Made by a program: the position numbers and the translations under genes. A stretch of DNA of 64,000 bases from Mycobacterium celatum. Its GTDB lineage: Bacteria; Actinomycetota; Actinomycetes; Mycobacteriales; Mycobacteriaceae. This document shows, one piece after another, positions 44,567 to 53,595 of this stretch. The notes beneath the pieces were generated by a model that saw only the letters and a program-made list of their open reading frames with translations, had not been told where the DNA came from and made no database searches. Location of the stretch: contig NZ_LQOM01000040.1 of the NCBI RefSeq assembly GCF_002101595.1, forward strand, positions 94,207 to 158,206, given 5' to 3'. The stretch's first letter is position 1, and every line of letters starts with the position of its first letter.

Positions 44567-45517
44567 ATGGCATGCGCGCCGGCTGAAAAGCCGGGATACG
44601 ACCACACCGCCGTCGTCTATCGGTCTCCGGACGAATATCTCGGCTCCGTCGTACCCTTTGTCGCCGAGGGGTTGGCCCGGGGGGAGCCGGTGTGGGCGGC
44701 GGTCCCCAAAGACAAAATGGCGTTGTTGTGCCGCGCGCTGGGTGACTCGGCGGGGCAGGTGGCGTGGGTCGACATTGCCGAGCTGGGCCGTAATCCGGGG
44801 CGCATCCTCGCGGCGGAATTGGCCTTCGTCGAACGGCACCGCCACCGACCGGTCCGCATGGTCGCCGAGCCGATATGGCCCGGCCGCAGCACGCTCGAAT
44901 ACCCGGCCTGCATCCAGCACGAAGCCCTGGTCAACGTGGCCTTCGTCGACTACCAGGTGACGGGCCTCTGCCCGTATGACGCGTCGCTGCTCGACGACAC
45001 CGTGCTGGCCGACGTTCGGGCCACCCATCCACTGATCCGGTGGAACGGATCGCGCGAACGCAGCACCGACTACGCCGTCGACGCCGCACTAGCGCGCCGC
45101 AACCAACCGCTGGCCGCCAGCCCCGCGTCGGTGCGGTACACGGTCGCGCGGCCCCACGACCTCGCCGGGGCGCGCCGATACGGCCGTCGTTACGCCCGAC
45201 TGCTCGGCCTGCCCGTCGACAGAGTCGCCGACCTGCAACTCGTCGTCACCGAGTTAGCCACCAACAGCCTGCAGCATGCCGGGACGGCATGTCGGCTCTC
45301 TCTGTGGGAGCACGAGCGCCACCTGGTCTGCGAAGCCCGCGATAACGGCTCGTTCTCCGACCCTCTGGCCGGGCGGCGGCCGCCGAGTCGCGACCAACCC
45401 AGCTCGACCGGACTCCTCGTCGTCAACGCCGTCGCTGACCTATTGCGCACGCACACCACGCCGGAGGGCACCACCATTCATGCCTATCTACGGCTCGACA
45501 CCACGTCGTCGACATGA
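44567..45517 (+). CDS. MEDS domain plus anti-sigma-type ATPase (RsbA-like regulator)
   Basis: This 316-residue protein joins an N-terminal MEDS (DcmR-like sensor) domain (about 5-165: YRSPDEYLGSVVPFVAEGLARGE) to a C-terminal HATPase of the RsbW/anti-sigma kinase type (about 185-316). The ATPase has the N-box ELATNSLQHA, the G1 motif EARDNGSF and G2 GLLVVNAVADLL. It probably binds a sigma factor or phosphorylates an antagonist in response to a ligand. A gene with MEDS plus STAS follows 61 bp later, giving a possible partner-switching pair. Such genes are not at this place in M. tuberculosis. Confidence 0.85.
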   Translation: MACAPAEKPGYDHTAVVYRSPDEYLGSVVPFVAEGLARGEPVWAAVPKDKMALLCRALGDSAGQVAWVDIAELGRNPGRILAAELAFVERHRHRPVRMVAEPIWPGRSTLEYPACIQHEALVNVAFVDYQVTGLCPYDASLLDDTVLADVRATHPLIRWNGSRERSTDYAVDAALARRNQPLAASPASVRYTVARPHDLAGARRYGRRYARLLGLPVDRVADLQLVVTELATNSLQHAGTACRLSLWEHERHLVCEARDNGSFSDPLAGRRPPSRDQPSSTGLLVVNAVADLLRTHTTPEGTTIHAYLRLDTTSST

Positions 45518-45578
45518 CCGCCGCAAATATCTCGATTATGTGGTGGGGGTGGTCGGGAGTGGTTGAGTATGGAGCGCG

Positions 45579-46442
45579 ATGACACGACGGCATGGTGAAG
45601 TCACTTCCGCCGCCGGCCTCAATCCGCTGGGCCACGTGGCGTGGGGTTACCGCGACCGCTCGGAGTTTCTGACCCGCGCCGCCGAATACATCGCGGACGG
45701 CCTCGCGCGAAACCAGCGCGTGTTGTACGCGTGCGACGCCAGCGCCGCCGCCCTGCGCAACGAGCTGGACGAGATGGGTTTCGGCGACGCGGTGCGAGCC
45801 GGGCAGATCGCGGTCACGCCGGTGGCCGAGCATTACCGGTTCGTTCCGGGCACCGACGTCGTCGATGCCGACGCGACGATAGCCGACGGGGTGGCCGCGA
45901 TGAATTACGTGGTCGGAGCCGGGTGCAGCGGCTGTCGCGCGGTGGTCGACGGGGCGGTGCTGGTCCGCACGCCCGAGCAACGTGCCGCGTTCACCCGCCT
46001 CGAGTATCTCGTCGACGAGAAGATGGCGGTGCTGCCGTTCGCGGCGCTGTGTGCCTACAACCTCACCCTTTTGGGTGACGCCGCCAAGGAGCTGATATGC
46101 CTGCACCCCTTCGTCAATGCGGGTGCGGTCGGCTTCCGCATCTATGCAGAGCAGGGCATCGACTTCGCCTTGGCCGGTGAACTCGACGCCGCCGGCCACG
46201 AGGCGTTTACCACTGCGCTGCAACGGATCTGGCCGCTGGCCGCCGGCGACGAGATAGTCATCGACGCGCGTGCGTTGGACTTCGTCACGCACCCTCAGCT
46301 CTGTGCGCTGGATCGGCTCGCCGCAGCGGATGGGCGGCACGTCGTTTTGCGGACCGACCGGCGCATGGTGGCCCGGCTGGCCGAGCTGCTCGAACTGACC
46401 AACGTGTGGGTGGAAGCAGCCGATCTGGCCGACGCCGGCTGA
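45579..46442 (+). CDS. MEDS domain plus STAS-like domain protein
   Basis: This 287-residue protein has a MEDS domain (about 15-185: GYRDRSEFLTRAAEYIADGL) and a C-terminal STAS-like domain (about 195-285: FALAGELDAAGHEAFTTAL, EIVIDARALDFV, LAELLELTNVWVE). In anti-anti-sigma factors the loop after the last strand has DSSG with a phosphorylatable Ser; here it reads FVTHPQL, so the usual Ser is missing. It may be a constitutively active or decoy antagonist to the HATPase encoded upstream. ATG 45579 has GGAGC just before it. Confidence 0.82.
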   Translation: MTRRHGEVTSAAGLNPLGHVAWGYRDRSEFLTRAAEYIADGLARNQRVLYACDASAAALRNELDEMGFGDAVRAGQIAVTPVAEHYRFVPGTDVVDADATIADGVAAMNYVVGAGCSGCRAVVDGAVLVRTPEQRAAFTRLEYLVDEKMAVLPFAALCAYNLTLLGDAAKELICLHPFVNAGAVGFRIYAEQGIDFALAGELDAAGHEAFTTALQRIWPLAAGDEIVIDARALDFVTHPQLCALDRLAAADGRHVVLRTDRRMVARLAELLELTNVWVEAADLADAG

Positions 46443-46493
46443 CGGTGGCACCGCGGCGCGATTGGGTTGCCGCCAACGTCTAACGTGGGCTCG

Positions 46494-47975
46494 GTGGCTA
46501 ACAAATCGAAGGCAATCCTGATTGTCGCTGCGACGGCGGCATTGCTGATCGGCGGCTGCGGCACGTCGAAGTCTGCCCAGCCCGCGTCGTCGGCCGCCTC
46601 GAATTTCGCGACCTCCCTGCGGCAGAAGATCAGCACCGACGCGATGATGGCGCACCTGTCGAAACTGCAGGACATCGCCCGCGCTAATGGAAACACGCGT
46701 GCGGTGGCAACCCCTGGTTATGACGCCAGCGTCGACTACGTGGTAAACAAGCTGCGCGACAAGGGGTTTGACGTGCAAACCCCGGAGTTCCAGGCTCGGG
46801 TATTCCACTCCGAGCCGGGTTCGGTGGCGATTGGCGACAAAACCTTCGAGGCCCGCGCGTTGCAGTTCAGCCTGCCCACCCCGCCCGACGGGGTGAGCGG
46901 ACCGCTGGTGTCCGCTCCCGTCGACGACAGCCCCGGCTGCACCCCGTCCGATTACGACAAGCTGCCGGTGAAGGGCGCGGTGGTGCTGGTGGACCGCGGC
47001 ACCTGCCCGTTCACCGAGAAGGAGGAGGCCGCGGTGCAGCGCGGCGCAGTAGCGCTGATCGTCGCGGACAACGTCGACGAAAAAGAGATGGGCGGCACGC
47101 TGGGCGACAAAGCCGATGTCAAGATCCCGGTGGTCAGCGTCACCCGAGCGGCGGGGGTGCAGTTGCGCGACAAGCCCGGACCGGTCACCGTCAAACTCAA
47201 GGCGGAGACCCGAGACATCGCGGCCCGCAACGTCATTGCGCAAACGAAGACCGGTTCCACCTCCGATGTGGTGATGATCGGGGCGCATCTGGACAGCGTC
47301 CCGGAGGGGCCCGGCATCAACGACGATGGCTCCGGTGTAGCCGCGGTGCTGGAAACCGCGCTGCAGCTGGGCAGTTCGCCGCAGGTGCACAACGCGGTGC
47401 GCTTCGGCTTCTGGGGCGCAGAGGAACTCGGGCTGATCGGGTCACGCAAGTACGTCGAGTCGCTGAACCTTGATGCGCTGAAAGACATTGCGCTGTATTT
47501 GAACTTCGACATGCTGGGATCGCCGAATCCGGGCTACTTCACCTATGACGGAGACCAGTCGCTGCCGGTCGACAAGCGGGGCGAGCCGATTGTGCCCGAG
47601 GGCTCCGCGGGTATCGAGCGGTCGTTGGCCGCGTATCTGCGCTCGGCCGGCAAAACCCCGCAGGACACGTCGTTCGACGGGCGGTCCGACTACGACGGGT
47701 TCACGCTCGCGGGTATCCCGGCAGGCGGCTTGTTCTCCGGCGCCGAGAACAAGAAGTCCGAGGAGCAGGCCAAGCTGTGGGGCGGCGAGGCGGATCAGCC
47801 GTTCGACCCCAATTACCACAAGGCCACCGACACCCTTGACCATGTCGACCGCACCGCGCTGGGCATCCACGGTGCCGGCGTCGCCTACGCGACCGGCCTG
47901 TACGCCCAGGACATCAGTGGCCGCAACGGTGTTCCGATCCGCGATGACCGCACCCGCCACGAACTGAAGAAGTAG
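46494..47975 (+). CDS. lpqL: Lipoprotein aminopeptidase LpqL (M28 family)
   Basis: This 493-residue protein has a lipoprotein signal ending in LLIGGCG (Cys about residue 22), a PA domain (about 130-250, VLVDRGTCPFTEKEEAAVQR) and an M28 zinc peptidase domain. Zinc ligands are in MIGAHLDS, NDDGSGVAA, AEELGLIG, NFDMLGSP and YHKATDTLDHVD. It removes N-terminal amino acids from peptides at the cell surface. GTG 46494 is chosen because TAACGT lies 7 nt upstream and the signal peptide begins there; GTG 46467 would add nine residues. Confidence 0.93.
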   Translation: MANKSKAILIVAATAALLIGGCGTSKSAQPASSAASNFATSLRQKISTDAMMAHLSKLQDIARANGNTRAVATPGYDASVDYVVNKLRDKGFDVQTPEFQARVFHSEPGSVAIGDKTFEARALQFSLPTPPDGVSGPLVSAPVDDSPGCTPSDYDKLPVKGAVVLVDRGTCPFTEKEEAAVQRGAVALIVADNVDEKEMGGTLGDKADVKIPVVSVTRAAGVQLRDKPGPVTVKLKAETRDIAARNVIAQTKTGSTSDVVMIGAHLDSVPEGPGINDDGSGVAAVLETALQLGSSPQVHNAVRFGFWGAEELGLIGSRKYVESLNLDALKDIALYLNFDMLGSPNPGYFTYDGDQSLPVDKRGEPIVPEGSAGIERSLAAYLRSAGKTPQDTSFDGRSDYDGFTLAGIPAGGLFSGAENKKSEEQAKLWGGEADQPFDPNYHKATDTLDHVDRTALGIHGAGVAYATGLYAQDISGRNGVPIRDDRTRHELKK

Positions 47976-48151
47976 TTGGTGTTGCTTGCGCAACGCCTCG
48001 ATGGCCCCTTCACTACTACCGGTGCGGACGACCTACTGCGGTGGGCCGCATGCCCTGCTGCAGAAATCACGGGTTATCCACAGTTGGCGTTTCATCCACA
48101 ATCGGTCGATTGATCGGAGCTAGTCGAACAAACTTTCGATAGCGTCGAGTC

Positions 48152-49555
48152 ATGAGTTCATGCGCGCAAGCCCTGCCCGCAGACGCGGCGCGCGCACAGG
48201 TCCGCGCGGAGCTCGAGCTCATCGAGGCCGCCTATGGTCGGCTCCGTGCGACGTATACCGACCTGGTGGGCAATGCCTTCCGCGTCGAGACGGCCGAGCG
48301 GCTGGAGACTTTGGACCGGCTCAACCGTGGACTGTCCTACCGAATATTCGGCGAGATCGCCGACCCAGCCGACGGGCCCGACGACCCCGCGCTGCCGGCC
48401 GACGTCTCAATGCGTCGCCTGCTGTGCTCGCGGCTGCGAATCACCTCTGCGGAGGTCAAGCGACGGTTTCGAGTGGCGGCGCGGATTCGTCCACGACGCT
48501 CGTTGACTGGCCCCTCCCTTCCGCCTGAACTGCCGAAGCTGGCCGAGGCCGTCGAGCAGGGCAAAGTGGGTGACGACCACATCGCCGCGGTCCTGCACGC
48601 GCTCGATGTTCTGCCGTCGACGGTCAGTGCCGTCGACCGCGACAAGGCCGAGCGCATCCTGGTCAGGCACGCCACCAAGCAAGACGCCAAGTTCGTGGCC
48701 GCAGCGGGCGACCGGATCAGCGACTACCTCAACCCAGATGGCAACTTTTCCGACGAGGACCGTGCAAAGCGGCGCGGCCTGGTGCTGGGCAAGCAAGGTG
48801 TCGATGGCATGAGTCGGCTGAGCGGCTGGCTGGACCCGGAAGCCCGTGCCTATGTGGAAACCGTGACCGCGGCGATGCGGCCGGGGCGTCATCTTCCCGA
48901 GAATGGAGATCCACCCCCCGAGCAGCGCGATGACCGCACGCCCGCGCAGCGCTGCCACGACGGGCTCAAGCTGGCTCTGCGGTACGGAATCTCGTCCGGC
49001 GAGCTGGGTGTTCATCGCGGCGTTCCGGTCACCGTGATCGTGACGACCAAGCTCGCCGACCTCGAGCAGGCGGCTCGTGCTGCGCAAGACCCAAGCATTC
49101 CAATGCCGCCCCCGGCCCGCACCGGAGGAAACAGCCGCCTGCCAATGCGCGACCTGATCCGCATGGCCGCCAACAGCATTCACTATTTGGCGGTCTTCGA
49201 GGATCACTCGGATCGCCCGCTGTATTTGGGTCGCAGCAAGCGGATCGCCACCCTTGATCAGCGTTTGATCTGCTACGCCCGTGACGGCGGTTGTACGCGC
49301 CCGGATTGTCTCGAATCGGGCTACCATTGCGAGGTTCATCACGCAGTGAACTGGGCCAAAGGCGGGCTCACCAACGCCGACAGCCTCTATTTCTTATGCG
49401 CGCCCGACCATTCCGAGGCAACGGACGGCCACGTCACCACAACAGTGACCGACGAAGGCCGCCTCGCCTGGAGCGATGGCACCGGCCCACCACGGGTCAA
49501 CCGCATCAACCGTCCCGACGAGCTACTCGACGACGATGAAGACCCACCGTTTTAG
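48152..49555 (+). CDS. 13E12 repeat family protein (DUF222 plus HNH nuclease domain)
   Basis: This 467-residue protein has the DUF222 helical region (about 1-330) and a C-terminal HNH domain: CYARDGGCTRPDCL, then YHCEVHHAVNWAKGGLTNAD, then LCAPDHSEA. Conserved Cys and His residues for metal binding are intact. 13E12 proteins are a mobile, repeated mycobacterial family, often flanking rearranged regions. ATG 48152 has TAGCGT 6 nt upstream. It borders the decayed stretch that follows, which may mark recombination. Confidence 0.9.
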   Translation: MSSCAQALPADAARAQVRAELELIEAAYGRLRATYTDLVGNAFRVETAERLETLDRLNRGLSYRIFGEIADPADGPDDPALPADVSMRRLLCSRLRITSAEVKRRFRVAARIRPRRSLTGPSLPPELPKLAEAVEQGKVGDDHIAAVLHALDVLPSTVSAVDRDKAERILVRHATKQDAKFVAAAGDRISDYLNPDGNFSDEDRAKRRGLVLGKQGVDGMSRLSGWLDPEARAYVETVTAAMRPGRHLPENGDPPPEQRDDRTPAQRCHDGLKLALRYGISSGELGVHRGVPVTVIVTTKLADLEQAARAAQDPSIPMPPPARTGGNSRLPMRDLIRMAANSIHYLAVFEDHSDRPLYLGRSKRIATLDQRLICYARDGGCTRPDCLESGYHCEVHHAVNWAKGGLTNADSLYFLCAPDHSEATDGHVTTTVTDEGRLAWSDGTGPPRVNRINRPDELLDDDEDPPF

Positions 49556-49561
49556 CGTGGA

Positions 49562-50393
49562 TCAGTTCGCTTTCCGGATGCGCTCGAGCGTGACTCGTGC
49601 AAGGCGTATCGACAACGACGGCGAGAGCCGCTCTAAGTACCAGAATGTCTTCCACCGCGCCGGCACGACGATGATCGCGTCTTCACGCAACACTGCGCGA
49701 AGGGCGCGCTCGGCGAACTTTTCGGGCGGCATCGGCCGCAATTGCTCCCAGCGCCGCAGGATTTCGTCGTCGCTGAGGCCGGCCTTCTCGGTCCGTCCAT
49801 ACCGGCCGCCGGTGAGTATCGGGGTCCTGATCACCCCAGGACACAGTACCGAGACCCGCACACCATGGCGCTCAGCCTCGATCCGCAACGTCTTCGATCG
49901 CGACCACGGCGTGTTTGGTGGCGGTGTAGCTCGCCTGCCCTGCCGTTGTGACAAGACCGGCCATGGAGGCCGTATTCACGATGTGGCCGGAGTGCTGCCG
50001 GATCATGATCGGATAGACCGCCTGGATGCCGTGCACGACGCCGCGCAGGTTCACGTCGAAGACGTCGTTCCAGTCGTCGAGCGTGTACGAGTCGACCTCC
50101 CCGGCGACCCCGATGCCGGCATTGTTGAACAGGTAGTCGATCCGCGCCGATTGCTCTACTGCTTCGCCAACGGCGCGCTCGAACGACGAATAGTCGCGCA
50201 CGTCAAGCTCGATCGCGTGCGCCTTTCCGCCGCCCCTGCTAAGGCGTTGGGCCAGTTCCTGCGCCGGTCCGACCTGGCGATCGGCGATCCAGACCTTGGC
50301 GCCCCCGCGGGCCAACCGGGTAGCCAACGCGGCGCCGATGCCCGACGCGCCGCCGGTAACGAATGCGACCTTCCCCGACACGCTCGACGCCAT
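49562..50393 (-). pseudogene. Short-chain dehydrogenase, frameshifted
   Basis: The first frame from ATG 50393 encodes a normal SDR N-terminus (VTGGASGIGAALATRLARGG, FNNAGIG, NTASMAGLV, YTATKHAVV) and then runs off to a TGA at 49872. The rest of the protein continues in another frame from SKTLRIEAERHGVRVSVLCP to the end at 49562. The junction is at 49898-49901, where two bases appear lost (or one gained) right after the catalytic YxxxK. Joined length is about 275 residues, normal for the family. The catalytic residues precede the break, but cofactor and substrate contacts after it would be lost. Confidence 0.82.
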
Positions 50394-50414
50394 CGCGAAA
50401 GGATATCGCCGCGC

Positions 50415-51284
50415 TCAACCGATCTCGGCGATCCTCGGCATCAGGTCGTCGCCGAGACGCTTCACGAAGCCGGCCGGATCCGGATTGCCAGGCATCGGGC
50501 CGACGTTGATCATCGAAACACCCAGCGCGGCATAGCGTTCGAGCGTCCGTAAGTACCCGTCGAGGTCCGCGAACGGATCCGCCAACAGCCCCACGGTCTT
50601 GCGAATCTCGGCGGGATCACGGCCGACCGTCGCGCAATGCCGGTTCAGCACGTCGATCTTGTGCTCGAGCTCGTCGGGTTCGGAGACCGTGCTGTTCCAG
50701 ACATCGGCGTACTCTGCGACCAGCCGCAGCGTCTTCTTCTCGCCGGAGCCGCCAATCAGGACCGGCGGGCGCCGAATCGGTTGCGGCACGCAGATCGTCT
50801 CGGCCAGCTGATAGTGCTTGCCGTGGTACGGGTCGTTGTCGTCGCTCCACATCTGCCGGCATATCTGCAGCGTCTCTTCGAGCATCTCGAACCGATCCCG
50901 CAACGGCGGATACGGGACACCCAAGGCGACGTGCTCGCGCTCGTACCAAGCGGCCCCGATGCCGAACATCGAGCGGCCCTGCGAGAGTACGTCGAGGGTG
51001 CTGACGGTTTTGGCCAGCAGGCCCGGGTAGCGGTAGGTGACGCCGGTGACCAGCATGGCCAGCTCGATCGTGGACGTCTGCCCCGCCAAATAGCCCAGCG
51101 ACGTGTAACCCTCCAGGAACGGATCCTCAGCGCGCCCAACGGTTTCCATTTGGAAGAAATGATCTGCCAGGGTGAACAGCGTCGCGCCGATGTCTTCGGC
51201 GGCCTTCGCGGTTGCCGCCAGCGTCGGCGCCAGTCGGGCCGGATGTTCCGGGAGGAAGTCGATGAAGTGAATAGCCAATTCCAT
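50415..51284 (-). CDS. LLM-class (probably F420-dependent) oxidoreductase
   Basis: This 289-residue protein has LAIHFIDFLPEHPARLAPTL, the FTLADHFFQME motif (typical of F420-type LLM enzymes), TYRYPGLLAKTVSTLDVLS and SMFGIGAAWYEREHVALGV. It is closest in feel to the TIGR03560 F420-dependent group. GAAAGGA lies just before ATG 51284. The upstream MarR gene is 15 bp away on the same strand, so both are probably one transcript under MarR control. F420H2 could come from Fgd1. Confidence 0.87.
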   Translation of the reverse strand: MELAIHFIDFLPEHPARLAPTLAATAKAAEDIGATLFTLADHFFQMETVGRAEDPFLEGYTSLGYLAGQTSTIELAMLVTGVTYRYPGLLAKTVSTLDVLSQGRSMFGIGAAWYEREHVALGVPYPPLRDRFEMLEETLQICRQMWSDDNDPYHGKHYQLAETICVPQPIRRPPVLIGGSGEKKTLRLVAEYADVWNSTVSEPDELEHKIDVLNRHCATVGRDPAEIRKTVGLLADPFADLDGYLRTLERYAALGVSMINVGPMPGNPDPAGFVKRLGDDLMPRIAEIG

Positions 51285-51299
51285 TGGCGCGTCCTTTCA

Positions 51300-51734
51300 C
51301 TAGTCGGTCAAGCGCTCGAGCAGCGACAACGCCTCGAGTATGACGCGGCGCTCCCTGTCCGAGTACTGCTCCTGCATGGCGCGGGCCAGCCATTCACCGC
51401 GCAGCTTGCGGTGGTTCTCGGCGAGACGACGCCCGGCGGCGGTCAACGAGATCACTTGCCGCCGACCGTCTTCCGGGTCAGGCGCCCGCCGGATCAAGCC
51501 GTGCCGATCAAGTGCGGCCAGCGTGGCCGCCATCGACTGGGGACGAACCCGCTCGGCGCCCGCCAGCACGCTGGCCGACGACGGCCCGTCCTTCCACAGT
51601 CGTGTCAACACCGCCGTCTGCGACGGCGTGAGGTCGTCGTCGGTGGCAACCTCGCGCATCCGGCGTCGCAATCGGCTGAAAAACACCCGCAGATCGCGTG
51701 CCGCCCGCATCGCAGACTCGCTCGGCCCGTCCAT
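51300..51734 (-). CDS. MarR family transcriptional regulator
   Basis: This 144-residue protein (147 from the GTG at 51743) has a winged helix: LTPSQTAVLTRLWKDGPSSA, ERVRPQSMAATLAALDRHGL and the wing RRAPDPEDGRRQVISLTAAGR. It likely regulates itself and the LLM gene 15 bp downstream. A perfect palindrome CTGAACTG-AA-CAGTTCAG 25 bp upstream is the likely operator. ATG 51734 is preferred because TAGTGT is only 3 nt from the GTG, too near for a leaderless start there. Confidence 0.85.
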   Translation of the reverse strand: MDGPSESAMRAARDLRVFFSRLRRRMREVATDDDLTPSQTAVLTRLWKDGPSSASVLAGAERVRPQSMAATLAALDRHGLIRRAPDPEDGRRQVISLTAAGRRLAENHRKLRGEWLARAMQEQYSDRERRVILEALSLLERLTD

Positions 51735-51758
51735 ACCAGCCACCGTACACTAGACAGG

Positions 51759-51776
51759 CTGAACTGAACAGTTCAG
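51759..51776. promoter_or_regulatory. Palindromic MarR operator candidate
   Basis: Arms CTGAACTG/CAGTTCAG pair perfectly around AA. On the minus strand the site is directly upstream of a TAGTGT -10 candidate (51752-51747), so it covers the -35 region of marR. Flanking CAGGCT repeats occur on both sides (51755-51760 and 51774-51779). Confidence 0.5.
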
Positions 51777-51786
51777 GCTGGCTACG

Positions 51787-52121
51787 TCACGCTCCGCCGA
51801 ACTCCGGACGCGGGACCGAACTCAATGCTGCCAGCGGAATGTGCGGCTCGACGGTGCCGCCGTCCATCGACCATTGCTGAGCCTGGTTGTACTGGATGGG
51901 GGAGTCGTGGCCCACCGGATAGTTTGGCACTGGAAGCGTCCGGTGAAAAGGTCAACGAAAAAGTACTGGATGGTGCGCACGGCCAGGAAATACTGCTCTC
52001 CGACGGTCGTCAGCGACGCGAGTGGGTGCCGGCGGACGTAGCCCGCGGTCCACTCTTCAATGGCCGCCACACCGTCGGGCGCCACGTCTGTGCCACGATC
52101 CACGGCGAGCATGTTAATCAC
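51787..52121 (-). pseudogene. Unrecognised gene remnant, frameshifted
   Basis: I do not recognise this family. From GTG 52121 the frame reads INMLAVDRGTDVAPDG, then VAAIEEWTAGYVRRHPLASL, then EQYFLAVRTIQYFFVDLFTG, which looks like real protein. After 51940 the frame turns to low-complexity sequence. Restoring one base near 51940-51942 continues it as LPVPNYPVGHDSPIQYNQAQ, then QWSMDGGTVEPHIPLAALSS, ending at TGA 51787. The region upstream of 52121 has no convincing N-terminus, so this is probably the C-terminal ~110 residues of a decayed gene. Confidence 0.5.
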
Positions 52122-52427
52122 GGTTCCGCATCTGGGGAAGGCTTTTGTGAAACTGGCCGGAGTAAGCAGGCGGCCGCTGGGCCGTCCCGGTCAGATGCCC
52201 GTCACCGGCTCGCGGTTGCGCATCCGCGAATTCCTACAGAAACCCCGGGACGCGTAAAGAGCCGTAGTCTACAAACGGTTTCGATGACACGCGCCGACAG
52301 CGTGCAGCAACTTATTCGGCGGTGCCGACGCGCTGACCCTGCGGGACATGGTGCGATGCCCCGCTAACCTCGCCATCAGCACCGAGGTGCCGGACGCCAA
52401 GCTCTTGTTAACGATAATTTCGTCCTT
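52122..52427. other. No gene supported
   Basis: About 300 bp between the remnant and the secreted-protein gene. Open frames here have arginine-rich translations typical of shadows in high-GC DNA. No ribosome site, RNA gene or repeat is apparent. The last bases (TACGGT at 52428) form the -10 box of the next gene. Confidence 0.45.
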
Positions 52428-52440
52428 TACGGTTGACTGC

Positions 52441-53027
52441 ATGGTTCCGACCGCGTCGTTGTGGGCGGCGGGCAGCCTGGCCGCGGCGGCCACGCTCGGG
52501 CTGGCCGGCGCCGCGCACGCCGATCCGAATCCACCGTCGCCGCTGCCGGTGTTCAGCCCGGCGCCGAGTGACTGGTCGCCCAACGTCGACATCTGGCCGT
52601 ACAACACCTTCACCTATCGGGTGACCCCGAGATGGTCAGCGGCATGTCGGACTCCTGTCAGTGGTTCAACGCGCAGTTCGATCCGCTGATGGGTCAGATC
52701 AACGAGTTCAACCGCAACCTCGGGGACCACCACGAGAACTATTCGGGCGGTGTGCAACGCGAGGCCGACGCCGTCGTCGCCAATATCGACCAGTCGACGG
52801 CGTTCCTGGCACCCCGGGTCAAACCGCTGATCGTCACCAACAACCCCGACAACTTCGGCCTGTACTCGCCGATCTACGGCGGCGAATCGATGACCAGCGT
52901 GGCGTTTCAGCTGACCCGTATCGGCACCAGCATCAAAAAGAAAGACCCGTCAGGCGTCACCCACGCCAACATCGTGGCGGCGACGGGATGGGGCAACGCG
53001 ATCCGCGATTCGGGGGCATGCAACTGA
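52441..53027 (+). pseudogene. Conserved secreted protein, frameshifted
   Basis: From ATG 52441 the frame gives a clear signal peptide (LWAAGSLAAAATLGLAGAAHA, cleavage after AHA near residue 32) and DPNPPSPLPVFSPAPSDWSP. Near 52631 it shifts: the true continuation is in the next frame from MVSGMSDSCQWFNAQFDPLM to ATGWGNAIRDSGACN and TGA 53027. Restoring one G (CCGAG to CCGGAG) joins them into a 195-residue exported protein with two cysteines. TACGGT lies 7 nt before the ATG. The family appears mycobacterial; the following gene is Mce-associated, so it may belong to an Mce-linked envelope system. Confidence 0.7.
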
Positions 53028-53577
53028 TGACCAGTACCGAGACTGACGAACTGGAAGCCGAGGCGCAGACGAAGACGAGGAACCGCAAGAGCCGCAAAGG
53101 CGGCCGCGCAAGATACGCCGGTGGGTTGCCTCCGGTGTGCTTGCCGCCGTACTGGCCGGAGCCGGCTACGAAGGTTGGCTGCTGTTTCAGCACCATCAGG
53201 TCAAGGTCGCCTCGGCCCAAGCACTGGACGCCGCAACCAAATACACGCTCGCGCTGACCAGCATCGACACCAACGCGATCGACAAGAACTTCGCCGACGT
53301 TCTCGACGGCGCGACCGGCGAGTTCAAAAACATGTACACCCAGTCGAGCGCACGGCTGCGACAGACGCTGGTGGACAACAAGGCTGCCGCACACGGCACC
53401 GTCATCGAAGCGGCCGTGAAATCGGCCACCAAGAACAAGGTCGAGGTTGTGCTGTTCGTCGATCAGTCGGTGAGCAACGCAGCCGCACCTGAACCGCAAT
53501 TGGACCGCAGCCGGGTCACGATGACCATGGAGAAGGTCGACGGCCGATGGCTGGCCAGCAAGGTCGACTTGCTGTGA
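53027..53577 (+). pseudogene. Mce-associated membrane protein, frameshifted near the N-terminus
   Basis: From ATG 53027 (overlapping the previous TGA) the frame starts TSTETDELEAEAQ and then leaves the correct path. In the neighbouring frame the acidic-basic tail DEEPQEPQRRPRKIRRW leads into one membrane helix (ASGVLAAVLAGAGYEGWLLF) and an extracytoplasmic SnoaL/Mce-associated domain ending KVDGRWLASKVDLL at 53577. A single missing G in GCG(G)CAG at 53063-53066 would join them, giving about 183 residues. Translation from GTG 53137 would give a 146-residue form starting inside the helix. Such proteins are thought to assist Mce transporters. Confidence 0.75.
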
Positions 53578-53595
53578 GATATGCGGCGCGCGTTG

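Noticed and set aside
46285..46476. Short minus-strand frame after the MEDS-STAS gene
   Set aside because: It is a shadow, Arg/Pro-rich, with no start signal.
51825..52367. Plus-strand 180-residue frame across the decayed region
   Set aside because: The minus strand carries clearly protein-like sequence in the first half; this frame looks random.
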